In this document: positions 1-7,764 of the stretch, one piece after another
Layout: each line of letters opens with the position of its first letter
Position numbering within the stretch: position 1 is the first letter of the stretch
DNA from: an uncultured Bacteroides sp.
GTDB taxonomy: Bacteria; Bacteroidota; Bacteroidia; Bacteroidales; Bacteroidaceae
NCBI RefSeq assembly: GCF_959029255.1
Contig: NZ_CAUFUE010000014.1
Coordinates: 1-64,000, forward strand
Direction: 5' to 3'
Length of the DNA: 64,000 bases
Translations under genes and position numbers: made by a program
Notes under the pieces: generated by a model
The model's database searches: none
The model's input: the letters and a program-made list of their open reading frames with translations, nothing else
What the model was told of the DNA's origin: nothing

Positions 1-112
1 CTGTGTCCTCTGTGGTGAAAGAAAAATCACCAGTTGCATTTATATCAGTTGCGCCTTCATCCGAAGGGAAACTTTGTTCCGGCGCTACGCCGGTAAATTC
101 CCATTTAATCAT
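1..112. repeat. Left-edge copy of dispersed intergenic repeat
   Basis: This stretch carries the motif CCTCTGTGGTGAAAG and the palindrome CCGGCGCTACGCCGG (79-93). Both modules reappear around 9729-10010, where they are clearly intergenic. Read on the minus strand, a frame stays open from an ATG at 112 to the window edge (MIKWEFTGVAPEQ...), with a -7 box at 148-155. A partial protein therefore cannot be excluded. I favour repeat over gene because the same DNA at 9729 is out of frame. Confidence 0.6.
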
Positions 113-147
113 TTCATTTCTTCAAATGGACCTTTTTTATTCTGATG

Positions 148-155
148 CAAAGGTA
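148..155 (-). promoter_or_regulatory. Candidate -7 box (TACCTTTG) reading left
   Basis: CAAAGGTA on the plus strand is a TAnnTTTG box on the minus strand. It would drive transcription off the left window edge. No clear -33 TTTG was seen. Confidence 0.35.
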
Positions 156-424
156 GGAAGAAGAGAATGCAACTTGGTTGCAAACTGCGACTGTTGCTTT
201 TTATTTATCTGGTAGCTCTTTTGTTGGCAAATAATGGCTTAATTATGACAGTAACTAACTGTGAATAACTAATAGGCAGTTCTTCATTTTGCCTTTTTTT
301 AGTAGGAATTTTGCAAAATCGCGTGTTTCCGGACTACTAAGACACGACTTTTGTATCTATAATGCAACAAATACCGCTTATTTATTTGCGTGAAATGTAT
401 GGTTACCGTTGTTTTTCCCACTTA

Positions 425-590
425 GAAACAAAGTGTTCTCTATATTGAAACAAGTTGTTTTGTTAAGCGAAACAAAGTGTTTTCTTCATTAAAACAGATA
501 GTTTCACTTAATAGAACAAATAGTTTTTCTATATTGAAACTGTTTGTTTTTACTGTATAAAACAAAGTGTTCAGTATTGAGAACTAAATA
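425..590. repeat. 22-bp-period array of imperfect palindromes (array 1)
   Basis: Eight units begin near 425, 447, 469, 491, 514, 536, 559 and 581. Each is a variant of GAAACAAAGTGTTTC followed by an AT-rich linker, so the period is 22-23 bp. The last unit is GAGAACTAAATA. No unit is identical to its neighbours, unlike a CRISPR. The same motif and the same closing unit recur at 48294-48530. The rest of 218-883 holds no gene that I can see. Confidence 0.8.
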
Positions 591-645
591 GATAGCTTAT
601 TTTTGCTATGTAGGAGTATTGATGCTTTATGGAAATGATAAATGT

Positions 646-743
646 GTGTGATAGATAGGTATATGATAAAAGTATCTATCACACCTATCTATCACACTGT
701 AATTCGCTAAATACCAATAGTATATCATGCAAAGTGTGATAGC
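646..743. repeat. GATAG-rich inverted and direct repeats
   Basis: GTGTGATAGATAGGT (646-660) is perfectly inverted at 683-697. The right arm is also a 13-bp direct repeat (672-684 and 685-697, TATCTATCACAC plus one base). A further GTGTGATAG lies at 735-743. The block sits between array 1 and the first gene. Confidence 0.75.
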
Positions 744-849
744 GTGACAGATGTTTTGCAAAAAATAACTCCTTGTATATTCCCCGATATAAGTTTCCGG
801 AAGGCAACAATTACACGGGCTTGTATGTTATTAAATCCAAAATAAATTA

Positions 850-857
850 TATCTTTG
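850..857 (+). promoter_or_regulatory. -7 box TATCTTTG
   Basis: This is a perfect Bacteroides -7 box. It places the start of transcription about 20 bases upstream of the ATG at 884, which supports that start over the longer open frame beginning at 773. Confidence 0.6.
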
Positions 858-883
858 TCCATGAAGATGGATTTGTTGAGATT

Positions 884-1936
884 ATGAAACAATTCGTTAC
901 TTTAGCCTGTATGGTAGTTTGCTTGATGCTTGCCGGGTGTAACAACCGGCAGGACACATCTTCGGTGATGAATGTACAGGATTCTGTGTTTACGGATACT
1001 CTTCTTGCCGACACAGCTCATGTTGATACCCTCCAGGTGGAGCCTGCATTCCGTGAAAAGCTATTGACAGCCGCTGATATTTCCCTTACCAAAGAATTGC
1101 TTTACGATAAATATACACTGGAAGATACTTATCCCTATAAAGATACCGTGCGCTCTTTTAAATGGGACGTCATTCGTAACTGCTTGGCATACATTGAGAA
1201 TATGCAACGGGATTCTGTGAAATGGGTGGTATTGCAGAATTATAAAAACCTGAACCGGGAAGCGCCATTGGTAAAGAAGTTTGTGCGGGATGCTTATCGC
1301 CGTGTGGCCGATACGCTGGGAGTGGAACGCTATCAATCGGTACCGCTTTATCTTCTTACCGATACACTGGTGCCGGAGCGTTATGGCAGGGACGGGACAT
1401 TGGCTTACTTGATAGGTGAGGAGGGGAGTTTTGACCGCGTACATCCTGTGACTTTGGAGGAGGACTGGCTGGCGCCACGCCGTTATTTGAAACGATTAGC
1501 GGATAGTACGGTTTTCGACCGTGTTGTTTTTGTTGACCGCCGCGACCAGAATCTCACTACGCTGGAACGGGTGGGAAAAGGTGAATGGAAGATACGAAGC
1601 ATGAACCCCGCTACTACCGGACGGCATGCGCCGCCATACGGGCAGGAGACTCCCCTGGGCATGTATCTGGTGCAACAAAAGAAGGAACGAATGGTGTTTC
1701 TGAAAGACGGTTCTGCGGCAACCGGCGGCTATGCTCCGTATGCAAGTCGTTTTACGAATGGTGCCTATATCCACGGTGTGCCGGTCAATGTTCCCCGCAC
1801 TTCGATGATAGAATACAGTTGGTCTTTGGGGACTACCCCACGCTCGCACATGTGTGTGCGCAATGCCACCTCTCATGCCAAGTTCGTTTTCGACTGGGCG
1901 CCTGTGGAACGTTCCTTGGTGGTGGTTATCGAGTGA
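884..1936 (+). CDS. YkuD-type L,D-transpeptidase lipoprotein
   Basis: A 350-residue protein starts with a lipoprotein signal peptide ending in LMLAGC, so it is probably anchored in an envelope membrane. The C-terminal third looks like a YkuD (L,D-transpeptidase) domain. It has a conserved His-Gly (YIHGVP, about residues 297-298) and a Cys-containing SHMCVR motif (about 321-326), corresponding to the usual SHGCIR. These enzymes form or edit 3-3 peptidoglycan cross-links or attach proteins to peptidoglycan. The middle region (about 60-200) is unassigned. The ATG at 884 was chosen because it gives the signal peptide and follows a -7 box at 850-857. The Gly-to-Met change in the motif is a variant; the catalytic Cys324 is kept. 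A second, different L,D-transpeptidase-type gene follows directly. Confidence 0.82.
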   Translation: MKQFVTLACMVVCLMLAGCNNRQDTSSVMNVQDSVFTDTLLADTAHVDTLQVEPAFREKLLTAADISLTKELLYDKYTLEDTYPYKDTVRSFKWDVIRNCLAYIENMQRDSVKWVVLQNYKNLNREAPLVKKFVRDAYRRVADTLGVERYQSVPLYLLTDTLVPERYGRDGTLAYLIGEEGSFDRVHPVTLEEDWLAPRRYLKRLADSTVFDRVVFVDRRDQNLTTLERVGKGEWKIRSMNPATTGRHAPPYGQETPLGMYLVQQKKERMVFLKDGSAATGGYAPYASRFTNGAYIHGVPVNVPRTSMIEYSWSLGTTPRSHMCVRNATSHAKFVFDWAPVERSLVVVIE

Positions 1937-2019
1937 TGCTTGGCTTTTTTAACTATCTGTGTGATAAGTGTATGGTGAAAAAGCCGTATTTTTGTCACCG
2001 TTATTTTCAGTTGGATACT

Positions 2020-2745
2020 ATGCTGCGTTTTTTATTATCTGTTTTATTTTTGTTTATTCCCTGTGCCCTGTTTTTGGGTGGCAAGTCGCCGGTCTATACG
2101 ACGGAGGAACCCGATGCCGCCACTATGAGCAAGATGGAGGCTTGTGCCGGTTTGTATCGTTCCATGCAGTTGGAGGGGATGGTCAATTGGAAAGCTTTCC
2201 GACAGGCTGTGGCAGGATACTATAAGATAGAAAATCGCCGGAGGGATATACTTACGCTGATTGACTTCTCGCGTCCTTCTACCGAAGAGCGTTTGTTCGT
2301 TATCGACATGAAGCAACGCAAACTGCTTTTCTCATCGGTAGTTTCACACGGAAAGAACAGCGGTGGCAATTATGCTACTTCTTTTTCCAATGAATATGGT
2401 TCTTACAAAAGTTCACTCGGATTTTACCTCACGGAATCTACTTATCAGGGAAAGAATGGGTATTCGCTCATCTTGAATGGCTTGGAGAAAGGAATTAACG
2501 ACCGTGCCCGTGAGCGTGCCATCGTGATGCATGGAGCTGCCTACGCCGACCCTTCGATAGTGGCTGAAGGTGGCCGTTTGGGCAGAAGCTTCGGTTGCCC
2601 GGCTGTTCCGAGAAAACTTTCACGTCCCATCATTGATGCCATAAAAGGCGGAAGCGTGATGTATATTTACGCAGAGACGCCCGATTATCTGGCTCATAGC
2701 TCGGTGTTGAAGGAGGATGGCCGAACGGAAGATTATACATATTGA
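2020..2745 (+). CDS. Murein L,D-transpeptidase catalytic domain family protein (YkuD_2)
   Basis: A 241-residue exported protein with an N-terminal hydrophobic signal (MLRFLLSVLFLFIPCALF). It resembles the YkuD_2 family. The visible motifs are IVMHGAAYAD (His-Gly) and GRSFGCPAVP, which carries the likely nucleophile Cys and matches the S-x-G-C-P signature of this family rather than classical YkuD. The family is expected to act on peptidoglycan in the periplasm. An in-frame ATG lies at 1972, but I prefer 2020. It gives a clean signal peptide, and a TATTTTTG box lies just upstream at 1987-1994. The last 29 bases overlap the start of dinB, so the two are probably cotranscribed. Confidence 0.82.
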   Translation: MLRFLLSVLFLFIPCALFLGGKSPVYTTEEPDAATMSKMEACAGLYRSMQLEGMVNWKAFRQAVAGYYKIENRRRDILTLIDFSRPSTEERLFVIDMKQRKLLFSSVVSHGKNSGGNYATSFSNEYGSYKSSLGFYLTESTYQGKNGYSLILNGLEKGINDRARERAIVMHGAAYADPSIVAEGGRLGRSFGCPAVPRKLSRPIIDAIKGGSVMYIYAETPDYLAHSSVLKEDGRTEDYTY

Positions 2746-3808
2746 TATGGACGCTTTCTACGCTTCCGTAGAACAGCGTGACAATCCCGAATTGCGAGGT
2801 AAACCTGTTGCCGTGGGGCATGCCGAGGAGCGGGGCGTGGTGGCTGCCGCCAGTTACGAAGCCCGTCGTTTTGGAGTGCGTTCCGCCATGTCCTCGCAGA
2901 AAGCCAAACGTCTCTGTCCGCAACTCATCTTTGTTCCGGGGCATATGGAAGAGTACAAATCCGTATCCCGCCGGATACATGAAATCTTTCATGAGTATAC
3001 GGATATCATCGAACCTATTTCTTTAGATGAGGCTTTTCTGGATGTGACGGAGAATAAGCCGGGCATCCCGTTGGCAGTAGATATTGCCAAGGAAATCAAG
3101 CGGAAGATACGGGAAGAGTTAAACCTTGTGGCATCCGCAGGTGTGTCTTATAACAAATTCTTAGCGAAAATTGCTTCGGACTATCGCAAACCGGACGGGT
3201 TGTGTACCATTCATCCCAATCAGGCTTTGGAGTTTATAGCCCGGCTTCCGATTGAGAACTTTTGGGGAGTGGGACCGGTCACGGCAAAGAAGATGCATAC
3301 TTTAGGCATCCATAATGGGGAACAGCTACGTACACGTTCGCTGGAAATGTTGACGCGCGAATTTGGAAAGGTAGGGAGTATATACTATGATTTTGCCCGT
3401 GGGATAGACCTGCGCCCGGTGGAGGCGGTTCGTATTCGTAAGTCAATCGGTTGTGAGCATACCTTGGAGAAGGATATAAGCCGACGCTCGTCTGTGATTA
3501 TCGAATTGTATCATGCGGCTGTAGAACTGGTGGGGCGGTTGGAACGGAAGAATTTCAAAGGAAATACGTTGACGTTGAAAATAAAGTTCCACGATTTCAA
3601 TCAGATAACACGCAGCATCACGCAGGCGAAGGAATTGACTACGCTCGATGTTATCTTGCCGCTAGCAAAAGAGTTGTTGAAAGAGGTAGATTACGAACAT
3701 CATCCCATTCGCCTGATAGGTCTTTCAGTATCCAATCCCCGCGAAGAAAATGACGAAAAAGGAAAGACTTGGGAACAGTTGAGTTTTGAATTCAGCGATT
3801 GGATTTAA
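2717..3808 (+). CDS. dinB: DNA polymerase IV (Y-family)
   Basis: A 363-residue Y-family translesion polymerase, full length for DinB. The N-terminus KIIHIDMDAFYASVE carries the metal-binding Asp10. By alignment with the E. coli enzyme, Tyr15 is the steric-gate residue. The second metal site is SLDEAFLDVT. The thumb helix-hairpin-helix (FWGVGPVTAKKMHTLGI) and the little-finger domain follow. AGGAGG lies directly before the ATG at 2717. The gene overlaps the preceding transpeptidase by 29 bases, which suggests coupled translation and links a cell-wall enzyme to an error-prone polymerase. No LexA-type site was recognised. Confidence 0.95.
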   Translation: MAERKIIHIDMDAFYASVEQRDNPELRGKPVAVGHAEERGVVAAASYEARRFGVRSAMSSQKAKRLCPQLIFVPGHMEEYKSVSRRIHEIFHEYTDIIEPISLDEAFLDVTENKPGIPLAVDIAKEIKRKIREELNLVASAGVSYNKFLAKIASDYRKPDGLCTIHPNQALEFIARLPIENFWGVGPVTAKKMHTLGIHNGEQLRTRSLEMLTREFGKVGSIYYDFARGIDLRPVEAVRIRKSIGCEHTLEKDISRRSSVIIELYHAAVELVGRLERKNFKGNTLTLKIKFHDFNQITRSITQAKELTTLDVILPLAKELLKEVDYEHHPIRLIGLSVSNPREENDEKGKTWEQLSFEFSDWI

Positions 3809-3869
3809 GTTTGGAAAGAGATATATCAAACTGTATCTGGTTGAAATAGGATGTTTTCCAAAAAGATTA

Positions 3870-3877
3870 TATCTTTG
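3870..3877 (+). promoter_or_regulatory. -7 box TATCTTTG
   Basis: A Bacteroides -7 box 36 bases before the ATG at 3914. It supports that start rather than the ATG at 3851, which lies upstream of the box. Confidence 0.6.
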
Positions 3878-3913
3878 TCCCAACACAAAATAAATTATCT
3901 AATTGTAATTATC

Positions 3914-5845
3914 ATGAAGAAAAACACGATTTACCGCATTTCTCTTTCCCTTTGTCTACTTTTCATGTTGACGATTTCTGCCCGTGCTTATACTGAAAGG
4001 AATATGTTACAAAAAGCTGTTGGCAGTGAAGAACAATTGAAACAAATACTGATGATGAATCAGTCGTGGATACCCTATCCTGCTTATCATGATCGTGCCG
4101 GGTGGGATGCATTACTCGGTGAAAAGTATAAAACGGATCTTATACGTGAGGGAGAAAGACTTTTGAATTATGAATGGTTGTTAGTTAGAGCTACTGATTA
4201 TCTGGAGTTTGAACGTACAGGTAACCGCTATGTGATGCAAGATCGCCTTAACAAAAACCGTAGTGCCATCAATTCCTTGATGTTTGCAGAATTGGCTGAA
4301 GGCAAAGGGCGTTTTATAGACCAGTTGATTAACGGTGTTTATTTGAGTTGTGAGATAACTTCCTGGGTATATTCCGCCCATTTGTCTAGACAAACTAGTA
4401 AGCGTTCTCTGCCTGATTTCAGGGAACAGGTGATTGATCTTTCGGCAGGTGGTTATGGAGCGATGCTTTCTTGGGTATATTATTATTTTCATGAAGCTTT
4501 TGACAAAGTAAATCCTTCTATTTCACTTTATCTCCGGCAAACTTTGCAGGAGCGTATCCTCGATACTTATATGAATAATGACAGTGAATGGTGGTTGGCT
4601 TTTAACTGGAAGCCGGGTATTGTTATCAATAATTGGAATCCTTGGTGTAACTCCAATGTTTTGCAGTGCTTCTTGTTATTGGAAAATAATCCGGATAAAT
4701 TGGCGAAAGGAGTGTGGCGTACGATACAATCGGTAGATAAATTCATAAACTTTGTGAAGGCGGATGGAGCCTGTGAGGAAGGACCTTCCTATTGGCAACA
4801 TGCTGCCGGTAAATTGTACGATTATCTTCAAATTCTTTTCGATGGAACAGCCGGCAAAGTGTCTCTGTTTCAGGAACCGATGATTCGGAGAATGGGTGAA
4901 TATATCAGCCGTTCGTATATCGGTAATGGTTGGGTGGCAAATTTTGCCGATGCTTCGGCCAAAGGCGGGGGGGATGCTCAATTGATATATCGTTACGGCC
5001 GTGCGGTAGGTAGTGATGAAATGATGCATTTTGCGGCCTACCTGATGGAAGGAAGACGTCCTTCTGTTCAGTTAGGCGGTGATACATTCCGTTCTTTCCA
5101 AACTTTGCTTTCCAGTAATGAATTGGAAAAGACGATGGCAAATCATGATGTTCCTCCTTGCACCTGGTATCCGGAAACGGAATTTTGTTATCTGACGAAT
5201 AAGAAGGGATGGTTTCTGGCTGCCAAAGGAGGGTTTAACAATGAAAGCCATAACCATAACGACGTGGGTAGTTTCTCTCTTTATATAAACACTACTCCTA
5301 TACTGATTGATGCCGGTGTAGGTACGTATACACGGCAGACATTTGGCAGAGAACGGTATACTATATGGACAATGCAAAGTAATTATCATAATTTACCGAT
5401 GATAAACGGTATTCCTCAGAGTTATGGACAACAGTATAAAGCAACGGACGTTGTTTGTAGACCGGACAAACGTTTCTTCTCAATGAACATCGCTCAGGCT
5501 TATCCGGAAGCGGCTGCGGTTAAACGTTGGACTCGTTCCTATTCCTTGAGAGATAATCAACTTACGGTCACTGATGATTTTTCATTAAAATCAGGTAAAA
5601 CACCTAACCAAATTAATTTCCTTACTTGGGGAAAGGTTGATATATCTGAACCCGGAAAGGTGTCTATTGAAACGCAAGGACAAAAAGTAACTATGAATTA
5701 TCCTCGAAATCTTTTGGTTTCTATTGAAACAATAGAGTTGAAAGATATTCGCCTTTCAAGAGTGTGGGGGGAGGAAATTTATCGTATAGTTTTTAAAGAT
5801 AAAGAAATACGGATGGCAGGAAACTATAAGTTTGTTATCCAATAA
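3914..5845 (+). CDS. Heparinase II/III-like polysaccharide lyase
   Basis: A 643-residue secreted protein with a signal peptide (MKKNTIYRISLSLCLLFMLT...ARA). The N-terminal half is helical, as in the alginate-lyase-like (alpha/alpha) domain of heparinase III-type lyases. The C-terminal half is the heparinase II/III beta domain, carrying the hallmark NNESHNHNDVGSFSLY. The His-rich stretch and a downstream Tyr/His pair (TMQSNYHNLP) are the expected catalytic and metal-site neighbourhood. Length fits PL12/PL21-type enzymes. No SusC/SusD, sulfatase or hybrid sensor is next to it, so it is not part of a recognisable polysaccharide utilisation locus and its substrate (heparan, alginate-like or other uronate polymer) is open. 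The start was set by the signal peptide and the -7 box at 3870. Confidence 0.8.
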   Translation: MKKNTIYRISLSLCLLFMLTISARAYTERNMLQKAVGSEEQLKQILMMNQSWIPYPAYHDRAGWDALLGEKYKTDLIREGERLLNYEWLLVRATDYLEFERTGNRYVMQDRLNKNRSAINSLMFAELAEGKGRFIDQLINGVYLSCEITSWVYSAHLSRQTSKRSLPDFREQVIDLSAGGYGAMLSWVYYYFHEAFDKVNPSISLYLRQTLQERILDTYMNNDSEWWLAFNWKPGIVINNWNPWCNSNVLQCFLLLENNPDKLAKGVWRTIQSVDKFINFVKADGACEEGPSYWQHAAGKLYDYLQILFDGTAGKVSLFQEPMIRRMGEYISRSYIGNGWVANFADASAKGGGDAQLIYRYGRAVGSDEMMHFAAYLMEGRRPSVQLGGDTFRSFQTLLSSNELEKTMANHDVPPCTWYPETEFCYLTNKKGWFLAAKGGFNNESHNHNDVGSFSLYINTTPILIDAGVGTYTRQTFGRERYTIWTMQSNYHNLPMINGIPQSYGQQYKATDVVCRPDKRFFSMNIAQAYPEAAAVKRWTRSYSLRDNQLTVTDDFSLKSGKTPNQINFLTWGKVDISEPGKVSIETQGQKVTMNYPRNLLVSIETIELKDIRLSRVWGEEIYRIVFKDKEIRMAGNYKFVIQ

Positions 5846-5860
5846 ATAATATTATCTTTG
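5831..5860 (+). promoter_or_regulatory. Promoter, -33 TTTG and -7 TATCTTTG
   Basis: TTTG (5831-5834) is followed after 18 bases by TATCTTTG (5853-5860), a near-ideal Bacteroides promoter. Its -33 element lies inside the end of the preceding lyase gene. Confidence 0.75.
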
Positions 5861-5886
5861 TATTTATACGATAAAAAAAGAACTAT

Positions 5887-6261
5887 ATGGGATGCTTAAT
5901 GAACGTTTTGTGGTTGATTTTCGGTGGTATTTTCACTGCGATAGAATATGTAATATCCAGTTTCCTGATGATGATTACCATTATAGGGATACCTTTTGGC
6001 ATACAAACATTGAAGATGGCAGGACTTGCTTTGTGGCCTTTTGGAAAAGAAGTACGTAGCGGAGAGCGTGCGAGTGGATGTCTCTATGTGTTGATGAATG
6101 TGGTGTGGATTTTGTTCGGTGGCATTTGGATTTGCCTGTCTCATCTGTGCTTTGGAGCATTGCTTTGTATCACGATTATCGGCATTCCTTTCGGCTTGCA
6201 ACATTTCAAACTGGCATCATTGGCGTTGGCGCCTTTTGGAAAAGATATTGTGACTGTCTGA
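5887..6261 (+). CDS. YccF domain inner-membrane protein
   Basis: A 124-residue membrane protein made of two similar halves. Each contains a hydrophobic pair of segments and the signature TIIGIPFG, at about residues 36-43 and 93-100, followed by K(M/L)A and PFGK. This internal duplication is the mark of the YccF (DUF307) family. The molecular role is unknown; family members are small integral membrane proteins. It has its own strong promoter and stands alone, with a bidirectional terminator after it. Confidence 0.88.
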   Translation: MGCLMNVLWLIFGGIFTAIEYVISSFLMMITIIGIPFGIQTLKMAGLALWPFGKEVRSGERASGCLYVLMNVVWILFGGIWICLSHLCFGALLCITIIGIPFGLQHFKLASLALAPFGKDIVTV

Positions 6262-6296
6262 TGACGAAGGCTGAATCGGGGGATTAAAAAGAAGAA

Positions 6297-6322
6297 GGCG
6301 GGAAACTTTTCAGTTCTCCGCC
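6297..6322. terminator. Bidirectional hairpin between convergent genes
   Basis: GGCGGGAAACT and AGTTCTCCGCC form a stem with one wobble and one mismatch. U-rich tracts follow on both strands. It lies between yccF (plus) and the 46-residue gene (minus). Confidence 0.6.
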
Positions 6323-6349
6323 CTCATTCATTTTATTTAAAGGTGTTTT

Positions 6350-6490
6350 TTACATGGTAGCATTAGCTTGCTTTGCAAGCAGTTTTTGAAGTTTGCCATT
6401 TAAAGCTTGGCACATAGTTCCGTTTCCCATTGCTTGATAGCGTTTGATACGGTACTGTAACATAAAAATTTCATTAGCATTCTTTTTCAT
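6350..6490 (-). CDS. Small basic protein, 46 residues, unknown
   Basis: A minus-strand ORF translating as MKKNANEIFMLQYRIKRYQA..., rich in Lys, Gln and Asn, ending ...LLAKQANATM. An AAGAAGA purine tract precedes the ATG by a few bases. A TATCTTTG -7 box lies at 6567-6574, about 85 bases upstream. A bidirectional terminator lies downstream. These flanking signals argue for a real gene even though it is too short for most gene callers. No known domain was recognised; the sequence looks like a single amphipathic helix pair. The leader between box and ATG contains a short hairpin (TTTCCG/CGGAAG). Confidence 0.6.
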   Translation of the reverse strand: MKKNANEIFMLQYRIKRYQAMGNGTMCQALNGKLQKLLAKQANATM

Positions 6491-6566
6491 AATCGTCTTC
6501 TTTTTTTGCCTTCCGCGTTTCGGAAAGCGGTTACATATCTTTTATTACTTTCTCTTATTAACGCTG

Positions 6567-6574
6567 CAAAGATA
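6567..6574 (-). promoter_or_regulatory. -7 box TATCTTTG for the 46-residue gene
   Basis: CAAAGATA on the plus strand; the predicted transcript start is near 6562. The leader to the ATG is about 70 bases. Confidence 0.5.
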
Positions 6575-6682
6575 CGAAAAGTTCACGAAAAGTATGTTCT
6601 ATAACATAAAAATATGCAATTGCTCCTTCATTTTCTTAGAAAATACCCGATTTTGCAACCTGTATATTACAAATATATTACA

Positions 6683-6690
6683 TATCTTTG
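6683..6690 (+). promoter_or_regulatory. -7 box TATCTTTG
   Basis: This box predicts a start near 6695, about 17 bases before the LytTR regulator ATG. Confidence 0.6.
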
Positions 6691-6711
6691 TAAAATAACT
6701 ACAATATAATA

Positions 6712-7626
6712 ATGTGTAACAAAATGAATAAGTTGATAGAAATCCTGCGAAGCCCGTATCCTGTCCTTTTTCAGCGGTGGAAGACGGTGGTGATACCTTC
6801 GGTCATCGTTTTCCTGATACTCTATATACTTCAGCCCTTCGGGATTTCGCAAATAAGGGGAGGTAAATTTTGGGTGACCTTTGGTTCTGCGCTTGTGTCT
6901 GTCGTTGCATCCTGCATTGTTACCTATCTATTGCCTGCTTTGTTTCCTTCTTATTATAAAGAACAAAACTGGACATTGGGCAAATATCTAATAAACATGT
7001 TGTTGCTTCTGTTACTGATAACTGTCGGCATTTGGGCTTTTCAATCATGGTTGATGGGAATAGGACTGAATGTACGCCTGTTTTTCCTGTCTTTGTCTTG
7101 GGTGGCGGTGTTGGCACCCTTTCCCACTATCCTTTTTCTGATGTGGAACCGGAATTTGCAGTTATCCCGCAATCTGCGGGAAGCAACGGAGATAAATATC
7201 TATCTTTCGAAGAAAATATCTTCCGGTGATGAGATAGTTGCCCCGGAGGAGAAAGAAGGCCCTTTGATAATGTTGGTCTTTTCCGGTGGAACAAAAGAAA
7301 CGTTGGAAGTGCAGGCTTCTGATTTCTATTATGCGGAGGCAGAAGGAAATTATGTAAAAGTGATTTTTCGTCCAGCTAAAGGAGAAAAGCTTGTTCAGAA
7401 AATACTGCGCATAACGATGAAGCAAGCGGAAGATGCCTCGACTGATTGTCCTTTCATTGTTCGTTGCCACCGGGCTTTCCTGGTGAATACTCGTTTGGTG
7501 ATGAAAGTGGACGGAAATTCCCAGGGATATCGCTTGCGGCTGGAGGGTTGTGATGAGGAAGTTCCTGTTTCGCGGGCATACGCAAAAGAGGTGAAAACAT
7601 TGATAGAGAATAAACTGAAGGGGTAG
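6712..7626 (+). CDS. Membrane-anchored LytTR transcription regulator
   Basis: A 304-residue protein with four hydrophobic segments in the first 160 residues (for example VVIPSVIVFLILYIL and LINMLLLLLLITVGIW). A linker follows, then a C-terminal LytTR DNA-binding domain from about residue 195. LytTR features include FYYAEAEGNYVKVIF, the RITMKQAE helix, IVRCHRAFLVN and VPVSRAYAKEV. There is no receiver or kinase domain, so signal input is presumably through the membrane segments. It is followed by a terminator, a three-copy direct repeat spaced as LytTR sites are, and a TonB receptor. Regulation of that receptor is a natural inference. A second in-frame ATG is at 6724. Confidence 0.85.
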   Translation: MCNKMNKLIEILRSPYPVLFQRWKTVVIPSVIVFLILYILQPFGISQIRGGKFWVTFGSALVSVVASCIVTYLLPALFPSYYKEQNWTLGKYLINMLLLLLLITVGIWAFQSWLMGIGLNVRLFFLSLSWVAVLAPFPTILFLMWNRNLQLSRNLREATEINIYLSKKISSGDEIVAPEEKEGPLIMLVFSGGTKETLEVQASDFYYAEAEGNYVKVIFRPAKGEKLVQKILRITMKQAEDASTDCPFIVRCHRAFLVNTRLVMKVDGNSQGYRLRLEGCDEEVPVSRAYAKEVKTLIENKLKG

Positions 7627-7678
7627 TCATTCGTCCCTGAAACAGTTCATTCGTCACAGGACGTTTGTCATTTGTCAC
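7627..7678. promoter_or_regulatory. Three direct repeats, candidate LytTR operator
   Basis: TCATTCGTCCC (7627-7637), TCATTCGTCAC (7647-7657) and TCATTTGTCAC (7668-7678) repeat at 20 and 21 bp. LytTR-family proteins bind pairs of about 9-bp direct repeats centred roughly two helical turns apart. The array lies just downstream of a LytTR gene and about 50 bp upstream of the -7 box of the TonB receptor. Confidence 0.6.
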
Positions 7679-7710
7679 ATATCCGGGCTGTCTGTCCCGG
7701 ATATTTTTTT
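7679..7710 (+). terminator. Rho-independent terminator
   Basis: ATATCCGGG and CCCGGATAT form a perfect 9-bp stem with an 8-base loop, followed by a T run (7705-7710). It ends the LytTR transcript. Confidence 0.88.
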
Positions 7711-7727
7711 ACCCGTAATTCTTCTTT

Positions 7728-7735
7728 TATGTTTG
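7728..7735 (+). promoter_or_regulatory. -7 box TATGTTTG
   Basis: A match to TAnnTTTG 30 bases before the receptor ATG. The -33 position overlaps the T run of the terminator, so the receptor may need an activator. Confidence 0.5.
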
Positions 7736-7764
7736 CTGATGGAATTTGAAACAAACAAGAAGAA

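Noticed and set aside
3..215. 70-residue ORF at the left edge on the plus strand
   Set aside because: It covers a dispersed repeat and has no signal for translation.
425..590. CRISPR array
   Set aside because: Units are about 22 bp with no identical repeats and no spacers of constant length; there are no cas genes in the window.
1585..2019. Long N-terminal extension of the second transpeptidase gene
   Set aside because: It overlaps the first transpeptidase in another frame and would bury the signal peptide inside the protein.
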